Of a stretch of 33,076 nt of DNA, positions 24,644-32,188 are shown in pieces. The number at the start of each line of letters is the position of its first letter. The first letter of the stretch is position 1. Origin of the DNA: Bacteroidota bacterium (GTDB lineage: Bacteria > Bacteroidota > Bacteroidia > Chitinophagales > Chitinophagaceae); contig JAEZDR010000159.1 of the NCBI GenBank assembly GCA_023433265.1, forward strand, positions 1 through 33,076, written 5' to 3'. Under the pieces are notes generated by a model that was not told the origin of the DNA, made no database searches, and saw only the letters and a program-made list of their open reading frames with translations. The position numbers were made by a program, and so were the translations under genes.

Positions 24644-24683
24644 CTAATTAAACCTTCAAAAAACCAGTCAAATTATACCAACC

Positions 24684-27600
24684 TTATAGTTGCTTTAAAG
24701 TCCTTAGTCTATCCCACCTTAGCTCTTTTTGTGCTTCGGCTTCCAGGAGGAACTCTTCTGCCAATTCAGGATTTTTACTCTTGATCACCTTGAAGCGGTT
24801 TTCATGGTACATAAACTCGCTCAACGGAATGCTCGGATCTTTGCTGTCCATTACAAACCTTTCGCCTTTAGGCTTCAACGGATTGTAGTGGAACAAGGGC
24901 CAGTAACCACTCTTCACTGCAAAATCCTGCTCCTCTGCTCCCTTGCTTATGTCTATGCCATGCGCTATACAATGGCTGTACGCTATCACGATAGATGGGC
25001 CGGGGAATGCTTCTGCCTCCAGGATAGTCCTGAGTGTATGGGCATCATTTCCTCCCATGGCTATCTGTGCTACGTAGGCAGTTCCATGAGCAATAGCCTG
25101 CAACGCGAGGTCTTTCTTTCCACTTGTCTTACCATTCACAGAGAACTTAGCACTTGCTCCCAGCGGAGTTGACTTCGACTTCTGTCCCCCGGTATTAGAG
25201 TACACTTCCGTATCCAACACAAGTATGTTTACATTCTCACCGGTCGAAAGAACGTGATCCAATCCACCGAAACCTATATCATAAGCCCAGCCATCACCAC
25301 CTATAATCCACATGCTCTTCTTTGCAAGGAAGTCGGCAAGGTGTAAAAGGTTTTTAGCGGGTATGGTATTCATGCCTTCCAGGCGATGCTTCAGCTCTTT
25401 TATATATTCTCTTTTTGCCTTCAGTTCCTGTTCTGTTTCTTCGGGTGCTGTCAGTATTAAATCCACGAGGTCAGTTCCAATTTCGTGGCCCAGCGCAGCC
25501 AGGATCATCTCTGCAGTTTCTTTCTTCTTATCGTTAGCCAACTTGATACCTAACCCAAATTCAGCATTGTCTTCAAAAAGTGAGTTGGCCCAGGCAGGTC
25601 CTACTCCATCCTTGTTATGCGTCCACGGAGTTGTAGGTAAATTACCTCCGAAGATAGAAGAGCATCCGGTTGCATTGGCAACTATCATACGCTCACCAAA
25701 CAACTGGGTCAACAACTTGATATAGGGAGTTTCACCACAACCACTGCAAGCTCCCGAGAACTCAAACAACGGTTGGAAGAATTGCGATCCTTTTACGGTA
25801 GTCCTGTTTATCCTGCTCCTGTCCACTTCAGGAAGTGAGAGGAAGAAATCCCAGTTCTTAACTTCTTCTTCCTGTATCTCTTCTTTCGGCATCATGTTGA
25901 TAGCCTTATGGTAGGCATCTGTCTTACTTGCCATTGGGCAATATTCCACGCAAAGATTACAACCTGTACAATCTTCTGTCGAAACCTGTAAAGTGTAGGC
26001 TTCTTTGGTTTTATCCCACTCCTTCCCTATCGGGTCTACATGCTTGAAGGTTGCAGGAGCATCAGCCAATAAGCTCTTGTCGTATACCTTAGGCCTGATG
26101 GCAGCGTGAGGACATATCAGGAAACACTTACCGCACTGTGTACACAAGTCCGCATCCCATACAGGCACAGCATCGGCTATGTTTCTCTTTTCGTATTTGG
26201 TAGTTCCTGATGGGAAGGTACCATCAGCAGGTAAGGCGCTTACCGGTAGTTCATCGCCCTCTCCGGCTATTATCTTTCCGAGTACGTCTTTTACAAAAGC
26301 AGGCGCATTCGCTGGAACCGGAATATCCAGGGGTTTGTTACCTACTACATACTTGCTATACTCAATTTCGTAAAGTTTGTCCAGGGTCTGATCTACAGCT
26401 TCGTAATTCTTCTGAACTACAGCATCACCTTTTTTCCAATAGGTATCATAGATAGCTTCCTTAATTTTTGCAATAGCCTCTTCCCTTGGAAGAATATTAC
26501 TGATAGCAAAGAAACACGTCTGTAGAATAGTATTTATCCTATTCCCCATTCCTGTTTCCTTGGCCACTGCATAAGCATTGATGGCGTAGAACTTCAGCTT
26601 CTTCTCAATAATTTCTTCCTGTATCTTTTTGGGCAGCTTACCCCACACTTCATCTTTCTCAAAAGGTGCATTCAAAAGGAAAGTAGCGCCATGGGCCACA
26701 TCCTTCATGATGTCGTATTTGGTGAGATAGTTGAAATGATGGCAGGCAACAAAGTTGGCCGAATTAATCAGGTAAGTTGAGTGTATGGGCTTCTTGCCAA
26801 AGCGCAGGTGCGATACGGTTAGAGAACCACTCTTTTTAGAATCGTAAACAAAATAACCCTGCACATAATTATCAGTCTTTTCACCGATAATTTTAATAGA
26901 GTTCTTGTTTGCACTCACAGTACCATCAGCGCCGAGGCCAAAAAACAATCCATTGAATAAATGCTGTGAATCGATCGTGAAACGTTTGTCATAGCTAAGG
27001 CTCATGTGGGTTACATCGTCTTCAATACCCACAGTGAAGTGTGTTCTTGGATGCTTTTTGCTAAGTTCTTCATACACAGCTATTGCCATAGCAGGTGTAA
27101 ATTCTTTTGAAGAAAGGCCATAACGTCCGCCGATCACATGCTCATGTTCGTTCTCGCGACACTCATTCAAAGCATTTACTACATCCATATAGAGGGGTTC
27201 GCCAATCGCTCCGTTCTCTTTACAACGGTCTAAAACAGCAATACCTACCACCGAACGAGGTATGGATTGAACAAAGTCTTTCATAGAGAACGGACGATAC
27301 AGGCGCACCTTAATCATACCTACAGCCTGTCCGTCGGCATTCAGGTGGTCAACAGCCTCCTGTACAGTGCCTGCGCCGGAACCCATTATAATAACAATGC
27401 GCTCAGGGTGTGCGTGTCCGTAATATTCGTATAGATCGTATTTGCGACCGGTAAGTTCAGCAAAATGCTTCATCTTATTCTTTACGATACCCGGTACATT
27501 ATTGTAGTAAGTATTAGAGGCTTCGCGGTTTTGGAAGTAGACGTCAGGGTTTTGAGCCGTACCACGAATGAAAGGGTTATTGGGCGAAAGAGAACGGTCA

Positions 27601-28259
27601 CGGTGTTCATGAATCTTTTCCATGCTCATCAAGTCTTCTATCACCGTATCAGCCAAAACATTCACTTCGCTTAACTCGTGCGAAGTCCTGAAACCGTCAA
27701 AAACGTTCAGGAAAGGAACACGTGCTTCCAGGGTGGAACTATGTGCAATCAATGCCATATCCATTACTTCCTGGGCGTTGTTTCCAAACAACATGCTAAA
27801 GCCGGTACCTCTTACGGCCATAACGTCACTATGGTCTCCGAAGATGGAAAGGGCGTGGGTAGCCAGTGCCCTTGCGGCAATATGAATAACGCAGGGAGTC
27901 AACTCTCCTGCAATCTTGTACATGTTAGGTATCATTAGCAGCAAGCCTTGCGACGCGGTAAAGGTTGTAGCCAGCGCTCCGCCTTGCAATGCCCCGTGAA
28001 GTGCACCCGCAGCACCTGCTTCACTTTGCATTTCTATTACGCGCGGTACTCCGCCAAATATGTTCTTAAGGCCGTCGGCACTCCACTCATCTGCCCACTC
28101 TCCCATTGTAGAGGATGGAGTGATGGGATAGATTGCGCATACTTCGCTGGTTTTATATGCCACATAGGCGGCAGCTTCGTTGCCGTCCATGATAGCCAAG
28201 GTTGCGGCTTCCTCGGCAGTGTTCATCTGTTTGGCAGGAACATTAACAACTGTTTCCAT
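24684..28259 (-). CDS. nifJ: Pyruvate:ferredoxin (flavodoxin) oxidoreductase, single-chain
   Basis: It oxidises pyruvate and CoA to acetyl-CoA and CO2, passing electrons to ferredoxin or flavodoxin. At 1191 residues it is the full fused form. Domains in order: the pyrimidine-binding domain (VCAIYPITPSSTMGEWAD near 35), the CoA/gamma domain in the middle (HHFNYL, KFYAINAYAVAKETGMGNR), a 2x[4Fe-4S] ferredoxin insert (CTQCGKCFLICPHAAIRP and CTGCNLCVEYCPM), and a TPP-binding domain with CSGCGETPY, GDGWAYDIGFGG and EVYSNTGGQKSKSTP. The C-terminal Cys region is ordinary. It is an oxygen-sensitive enzyme, so its presence beside a PDH E1-beta gene in the same window implies two alternative pyruvate routes. 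It is monocistronic with a terminator downstream; TAGCTTCG at 28291-28298 is a weak -7 candidate. Confidence 0.96.
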   Translation of the reverse strand: METVVNVPAKQMNTAEEAATLAIMDGNEAAAYVAYKTSEVCAIYPITPSSTMGEWADEWSADGLKNIFGGVPRVIEMQSEAGAAGALHGALQGGALATTFTASQGLLLMIPNMYKIAGELTPCVIHIAARALATHALSIFGDHSDVMAVRGTGFSMLFGNNAQEVMDMALIAHSSTLEARVPFLNVFDGFRTSHELSEVNVLADTVIEDLMSMEKIHEHRDRSLSPNNPFIRGTAQNPDVYFQNREASNTYYNNVPGIVKNKMKHFAELTGRKYDLYEYYGHAHPERIVIIMGSGAGTVQEAVDHLNADGQAVGMIKVRLYRPFSMKDFVQSIPRSVVGIAVLDRCKENGAIGEPLYMDVVNALNECRENEHEHVIGGRYGLSSKEFTPAMAIAVYEELSKKHPRTHFTVGIEDDVTHMSLSYDKRFTIDSQHLFNGLFFGLGADGTVSANKNSIKIIGEKTDNYVQGYFVYDSKKSGSLTVSHLRFGKKPIHSTYLINSANFVACHHFNYLTKYDIMKDVAHGATFLLNAPFEKDEVWGKLPKKIQEEIIEKKLKFYAINAYAVAKETGMGNRINTILQTCFFAISNILPREEAIAKIKEAIYDTYWKKGDAVVQKNYEAVDQTLDKLYEIEYSKYVVGNKPLDIPVPANAPAFVKDVLGKIIAGEGDELPVSALPADGTFPSGTTKYEKRNIADAVPVWDADLCTQCGKCFLICPHAAIRPKVYDKSLLADAPATFKHVDPIGKEWDKTKEAYTLQVSTEDCTGCNLCVEYCPMASKTDAYHKAINMMPKEEIQEEEVKNWDFFLSLPEVDRSRINRTTVKGSQFFQPLFEFSGACSGCGETPYIKLLTQLFGERMIVANATGCSSIFGGNLPTTPWTHNKDGVGPAWANSLFEDNAEFGLGIKLANDKKKETAEMILAALGHEIGTDLVDLILTAPEETEQELKAKREYIKELKHRLEGMNTIPAKNLLHLADFLAKKSMWIIGGDGWAYDIGFGGLDHVLSTGENVNILVLDTEVYSNTGGQKSKSTPLGASAKFSVNGKTSGKKDLALQAIAHGTAYVAQIAMGGNDAHTLRTILEAEAFPGPSIVIAYSHCIAHGIDISKGAEEQDFAVKSGYWPLFHYNPLKPKGERFVMDSKDPSIPLSEFMYHENRFKVIKSKNPELAEEFLLEAEAQKELRWDRLRTLKQL

Positions 28260-28463
28260 CTGCTGGTATTTGGGTTAATTAATTTGGAAACGAAGCTATT
28301 TTTTAAGATTGCCCTAAAACCTGACAGATGTCATAGGGGTGTACGATATCCGTCAGTGCAATCGTTTTCAGCTAGAAACCACCTATCGTTCAGCAACTAA
28401 AGCCTTTTTGCTCTCTCAAAAAAACGGCTATTATAAGCTAACATTGCAGCCTAAAACCAACAG

Positions 28464-29666
28464 TTGCGCTCCTTGCTTTCGCTATACAAAAACGCTTATT
28501 CCGGCCTCTCTACCAATAGCTGGTACCTCAGCCTCGTCATGCTTATCAACCGTAGTGGAACGATGGTAATACCATTCATGACCATCTACGCTACCCAAAC
28601 CCTTGGCTTCTCTATTCAGCAGGCAGGTATTGTAATGGCTTTCTTCGGAGCCGGAGCCATCGTAGGCGCCTATCTTGGTGGCAGAATCACCGACAAGTAC
28701 GGGTTTTATGTAATGCAGGTTAGTTCCTTGTTCGCCGCTGGTTGTCTTTTTATCGTGCTTGGCTTCCTCCGTTCCTTTCCCTTATTATGTATGGGCACCG
28801 TTCTGTTAAGTATCTGCAGCGAGGGTTTCAGGCCGGCAAACTCTGCAGCGATAGCCCATTATAGTAAAATGGAGAATAGAACCCGCTCTTACGCACTCAA
28901 CAGGTTAGCTATCAACCTTGGGTTTGCGGCGGGCGGTGCATTGGGAGGCTTTTTCGCCGCCAGGAATTTCCAGCTCTTGTTCTGGGTAGACGGGTTGACT
29001 AACATATTCGCAGCCATCCTGTTGCTTATACTTTTAAAGAAACCCAGGGTAGAAGTACATGCACAACCTACAACACTCGAAACCTTATCTGGCACACCGT
29101 ATAAGGACAAGATATATCTGTTGTTCATTGGAATGACCATCCTGTATGCAACCTGCTTCTTCCAGATGTTTGGAATGCAGCCTGTTTTCTTTAAGACAGA
29201 TTGGAAACTGAACGAGCAGTTCATCGGCGTACTTATGGCTATCAATGGCCTCCTGATAGCTTTGATTGAAATGGTGTTAGTGTACAAACTTGAGAACAGG
29301 CGATCTACCATGTATTATATCCAGCGTGGCATTATCCTGATTGGTCTTGGTTTCCTGGCCCCTGCCATTTTACCGGTGTCGCATGCGGCTGCTATCCTTG
29401 CCATCGTATTCATCACGCTGGGCGAAGTCCTCACACTTCCTTTTATGAATACTTTCTGGCTGGCAAGGACCGCCCCTCACAACCGGGGTCAGTACGCAGC
29501 GCTTTACACCATGGCCTGGAGCGCGGCACAGATATTTGCCCCGCTGGGTGGCAGCTCCGCAGCGCAATATTTTGGCTTCAATGTTTTATGGTACATCATT
29601 TTCGGCCTTTGCCTTTTAATGTTCTTCGTCGCAAGGACACTGGATACAAAAGCAGCCATTACTTAA
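28464..29666 (+). CDS. MFS family transporter, probable drug/efflux type
   Basis: A 400-residue integral membrane protein with about twelve helices. It has the MFS signature after helix 2 (GAYLGGRITDKYGFYVM, the G-x-x-x-D-R/K-x-G-R type loop) and a central cytoplasmic loop around LLKKPRVEVHAQPTTLE. It resembles MdtH-like multidrug transporters of Bacteroidota; the substrate is unknown. The start is a TTG at 28464: the frame is closed by TAA at 28452-28454, and the first ATG falls inside helix 1 (LVMLINRSGTM), which would delete part of it. The N-terminal text LRSLLSLYKNAYSGLS looks coding. TAACATTG at 28439-28446 is a possible -7 element. It is divergent from nifJ with about 200 bases between. 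Confidence 0.85.
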   Translation: MRSLLSLYKNAYSGLSTNSWYLSLVMLINRSGTMVIPFMTIYATQTLGFSIQQAGIVMAFFGAGAIVGAYLGGRITDKYGFYVMQVSSLFAAGCLFIVLGFLRSFPLLCMGTVLLSICSEGFRPANSAAIAHYSKMENRTRSYALNRLAINLGFAAGGALGGFFAARNFQLLFWVDGLTNIFAAILLLILLKKPRVEVHAQPTTLETLSGTPYKDKIYLLFIGMTILYATCFFQMFGMQPVFFKTDWKLNEQFIGVLMAINGLLIALIEMVLVYKLENRRSTMYYIQRGIILIGLGFLAPAILPVSHAAAILAIVFITLGEVLTLPFMNTFWLARTAPHNRGQYAALYTMAWSAAQIFAPLGGSSAAQYFGFNVLWYIIFGLCLLMFFVARTLDTKAAIT

Positions 29667-29735
29667 ACATCTGCTGAAGGATCATGCAGCCTTTATTTCA
29701 TGCCTTTTGTCATTTTATAGGCGGGTATCATTATT

Positions 29736-29743
29736 TACTTTTC
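29736..29743 (+). promoter_or_regulatory. -7-like element before the gene at 29748
   Basis: TACTTTTC, then CATC, then ATG. It has the same four-base spacing as purC, ribE and lipB, with C replacing the last G. Confidence 0.45.
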
Positions 29744-29747
29744 CATC

Positions 29748-30296
29748 ATGGCGCTACAAACGGGTACAGTACGGCTCACGGGTACCATAAACGGTATAAC
29801 TTTCTACATAATGAAGGGTGAGTACCATGCGCGTACAAAAAGCAGCCTTACAGGTAAAAAATTCTGGCGCCATCCGGCTTTTGAACGTAGCCGCAGGAGC
29901 TGCTCAAGATTTGCTTTAGCCAACAAAATAGCCTCAAACATCTATCGTAGCCTGCCTGCAGAGCAACGGCATTACAGTATATTTTGCCAATTGAAAACGG
30001 CCTCCATTTATCTGCTGAAGCAAGAGCTGCCGGTCCACACGATTGAAGAAAAACTCAGGAAGTCATTCTTACCTGCTTACGCCATTGCTATCAAAAAGAG
30101 GAAAGTCGCAAGACAAAAAAAGGTTTTGCCCTACGTATTAAAAGTTACCAGCCAGTACTTAGTTATGAGGGCAAACCGCTTCCTTCATCTCAAGGATACG
30201 ATGAAAGAGGAAGCACTCAGCCTTAAAGTGCAGCAGGCACTTCAGGCAGTACAATTATCTCCGCCGCTGTTAAGCAAACTTCGGCTAAGAGCTTAA
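29748..30296 (+). CDS. Conserved Bacteroidota protein of unknown function
   Basis: A 182-residue basic protein with no signal peptide or membrane helix. The N-terminus (MALQTGTVRLTGTINGITFY, then the EYHARTKSSLTG pattern and FERSRRSCSRF) has the arrangement of a family I know only from Bacteroidota genomes, in which short strands Q-T-G-x-x-x-x-x-G-T/K-x-x-x-x-x-F-Y are followed by a Lys/Arg-rich segment and a conserved N-/P-A-F-x-R-x-R block. The rest is mostly helical and Lys/Arg-rich (IAIKKRKVARQKKV). No enzymatic motif is seen. Basic charge would allow nucleic-acid binding, but that is inference. It stands alone between the MFS gene and a 370-base gene-free stretch, with a -7-like element four bases upstream of its ATG. 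Confidence 0.7.
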   Translation: MALQTGTVRLTGTINGITFYIMKGEYHARTKSSLTGKKFWRHPAFERSRRSCSRFALANKIASNIYRSLPAEQRHYSIFCQLKTASIYLLKQELPVHTIEEKLRKSFLPAYAIAIKKRKVARQKKVLPYVLKVTSQYLVMRANRFLHLKDTMKEEALSLKVQQALQAVQLSPPLLSKLRLRA

Positions 30297-30667
30297 TGCT
30301 CCAGCCACCTTTCTTCTTTTCTTACTCACCTCACAATTAAATTTGCCAGGTATCTTCTATTGCCGGTATTAAAAAAACGGGAACCGAATAGAAGCCACTT
30401 CTCCCTTTTACCGCAACCTGCCGTCGTTCTTTGCTGTTTTACCCTACTTTTCTCCCGTCTACCACCGCATCACCACCGCACCTATCCCGCATCCTCCCCT
30501 AAAGACGGCCTTATACCTCCCTTATATAAACCTAATAACAACCTATAGTTACTGCGTGCTCTGTAAAGCTACGTTTGAGAAACGGGCACCTTTTTCCTTT
30601 CAGCTAAGGTCTGCCTGGTCTGAATATGTTTCCATAATTTAGTCCGTCTAAGCTAAACTTGTTGCAG
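30297..30667 (+). other. Gene-free, pyrimidine-rich intergenic stretch
   Basis: No gene or hairpin is supported. The plus strand is notably C/T-rich (for example around 30300-30335 and 30390-30500). TAAATTTG near 30337-30344 matches a -7 element but no convincing start follows; a 62-codon TTG-started frame at 30360 is Pro/His/Leu-rich and not protein-like. The end holds TAAACTTG (30654-30661), six bases before the DUF3667 start, its likely -7 element. Confidence 0.5.
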
Positions 30668-31438
30668 ATGAGAGAGAATGCCTGCCTGAACTGCGGAGCC
30701 GGACTGATCAGTAAATTTTGCCATGAATGCGGGCAATCCAGCCACACCGGGCGTATAACTTTGAAGCATTTCTTTGTCCATGACTTATTGCATGGACTCT
30801 GGCATGTAGACAAAGGTTTATTATACACTTTCCTGCAGGTCTTTTTCAAACCGGGCATCGTTGCCGCCAACTATCTTGCAGGCAGGCGTAAACGATACTA
30901 CAACTTTTTCTACCTGATTTTATTGTGCGTAGGTATCAATTATCTCCTCTCAAACTTGCTTGATAGTTGGTTGGGCTTACAGCCCAGCGAAACCCTGGCG
31001 CCAACGGATGATAACAGGATCAACCTCAAACAGAGCTTTGCAGGCAATTATAAATGGTTGATACTATCCGCTTTGCCCCTTTTTGCCTTTACCAGCCTTG
31101 CCATTTTCCGCCGTATCAAACTAAATATCGCCGAACACACAATCGTAAGTGCAGTGATGGTACTATCGGGCTCCGCCTGGGCTATGCTGTACAACCTCTG
31201 GTATTACCTAACCATCAGGATTGAATGGGATTATATCACTCTTCCTTTAGTAGCTTTTGCCTGTTGGATACTCCTGGTACCCATATTGGTCTTTTGGCAA
31301 ATGAACAGGCATTTATATACCGTAGCAGGATTTAGCTGGCGGGTGCTCTGTTGGTATCTTATTAACCTGCTGTACATGCTAATCCTCGTTTTAATTCTTA
31401 ACACACTCCTCGGCAAAACCGAAATACTGCTATTCTAG
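30668..31438 (+). CDS. DUF3667 membrane protein with N-terminal zinc ribbon
   Basis: I chose the ATG at 30668 (256 residues) rather than a TTG three codons upstream. The N-terminus is a four-Cys ribbon (Cys6, Cys9, Cys18, Cys21 in ACLNCG...FCHECGQ), then the family signature ITLKHFFVHDLLHGLWHVDKGLLYTF and PGIVAANYLAGRRKRYYNFFYLIL, leading into about five membrane helices (including LLCVGINYLL, WLILSALPLFAFTSLAIF, VVSAVMVLSGSAWAMLYNLWYYL and the C-terminal LLYMLILVLILNTLL). This is the DUF3667 architecture, common in Bacteroidota; its function is unknown. The Cys ribbon is predicted to be cytoplasmic. It converges on rpsP with a strong terminator between. Confidence 0.88.
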   Translation: MRENACLNCGAGLISKFCHECGQSSHTGRITLKHFFVHDLLHGLWHVDKGLLYTFLQVFFKPGIVAANYLAGRRKRYYNFFYLILLCVGINYLLSNLLDSWLGLQPSETLAPTDDNRINLKQSFAGNYKWLILSALPLFAFTSLAIFRRIKLNIAEHTIVSAVMVLSGSAWAMLYNLWYYLTIRIEWDYITLPLVAFACWILLVPILVFWQMNRHLYTVAGFSWRVLCWYLINLLYMLILVLILNTLLGKTEILLF

Positions 31439-31456
31439 AACTCTCATCAATAGCAT

Positions 31457-31486
31457 AAAAGAAAAGAGCCCCGCAAGCGGGGCTCT
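31457..31486 (-). terminator. Terminator of rpsP
   Basis: GAGCCCCG (31466-31473), loop CAAG, CGGGGCTC (31478-31485), followed on the minus strand by TTTTCTTTTA. It lies about 20 bases after the rpsP stop. On the plus strand it lacks a T-tract after the stem, so it serves rpsP primarily. Confidence 0.88.
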
Positions 31487-31506
31487 CAAGTTCATTGGAA
31501 TATGTT

Positions 31507-31968
31507 CTACGCTTGTGCTTCCGCTTCAGCTCCACCTTCCTGGGCCTCAACTTTCTTAACCGCTGGTGCAGCAGTAGTACGGCGTACCGGACGGGATTGT
31601 CTCTTGTGGTTCTCACTCTGCCTGCGCAGGTTAGCTTCATGTTCTTCATGCCACTTTTGAAACTTTACCATCGCAGTTGCTTCGTCAAACAATCCAAGCT
31701 TTACGCCTCTCAATAAGTGCTTCAGGTACAAAACACCTTTGAACGACAAGATACGTCTTACAGTATCAGTAGGCTGCGATCCTTTGTGCAACCACTCTAA
31801 TGCTTTTTGACGATCTAACTGGATTGTTGCAGGTACTGTTAATGGGTTGTAGGTACCAATCTTCTGGATGAACTTTCCATCCCTCGGTGCACGGGCGTCA
31901 GCTACCACTATAAAATAGAATGGTCTTTTTTTGCTGCCGTGCCTTTGTAGGCGCATTTTTACTGCCAT
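31507..31968 (-). CDS. rpsP: 30S ribosomal protein S16 with C-terminal extension
   Basis: A 153-residue protein. The first ~85 residues are canonical S16: MAVKMRLQRHGSKKRPFYFIVVADARAPRDGKFIQKIGTYNPL, then RQKALEWLHKGSQPTDTVRRILS. S16 binds 16S rRNA and is needed for 30S assembly. The remaining ~65 residues are a basic helical stretch (FQKWHEEHEANLRRQSENHKRQ) and a tail rich in Ala and Glu (EGGAEAEAQA); extended S16 tails are usual in Bacteroidota. It is encoded alone here, without the rimM/trmD/rplS genes of the classical operon. A consensus promoter lies about 50 bases upstream and a strong terminator just downstream, so it is an independent transcription unit. Confidence 0.97.
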   Translation of the reverse strand: MAVKMRLQRHGSKKRPFYFIVVADARAPRDGKFIQKIGTYNPLTVPATIQLDRQKALEWLHKGSQPTDTVRRILSFKGVLYLKHLLRGVKLGLFDEATAMVKFQKWHEEHEANLRRQSENHKRQSRPVRRTTAAPAVKKVEAQEGGAEAEAQA

Positions 31969-32020
31969 CTTAAATAGAAATTTAAAGGCTAAACAATTAG
32001 GTTAACTAAAATTTGGACAA

Positions 32021-32052
32021 CGAAAGTATAAGTTTTTTCGAAACTTCCAAAA
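32021..32052 (-). promoter_or_regulatory. Promoter of rpsP, full -33/-7 consensus
   Basis: On the minus strand TTTTG (32052-32048), 19 bases, then TACTTTCG (32028-32021). Spacing and both boxes match the Bacteroidota -33 TTTG / -7 TAnnTTTG promoter, apart from one base in the -7 box. The leader is about 50 bases. This is the best-matching promoter in the window. Confidence 0.7.
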
Positions 32053-32188
32053 GTAACCGGCAATCTAAGTTGTTAATTAGGTTTATCCACAGCCAAACCG
32101 TCTGGCAAACCCGGCTCGGATGAATCTTACATTGCAAATTATCCCGCTACGCGTCTGATATTCGTTTTTGCAATCATGCCCGCTTTTT

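Noticed and set aside
30360..30548. Plus-strand 62-codon frame with TTG start
   Set aside because: Pro/His/Leu-rich composition reflects the pyrimidine-rich DNA; no ATG and no domain, although a TAAATTTG element lies about 20 bases upstream.
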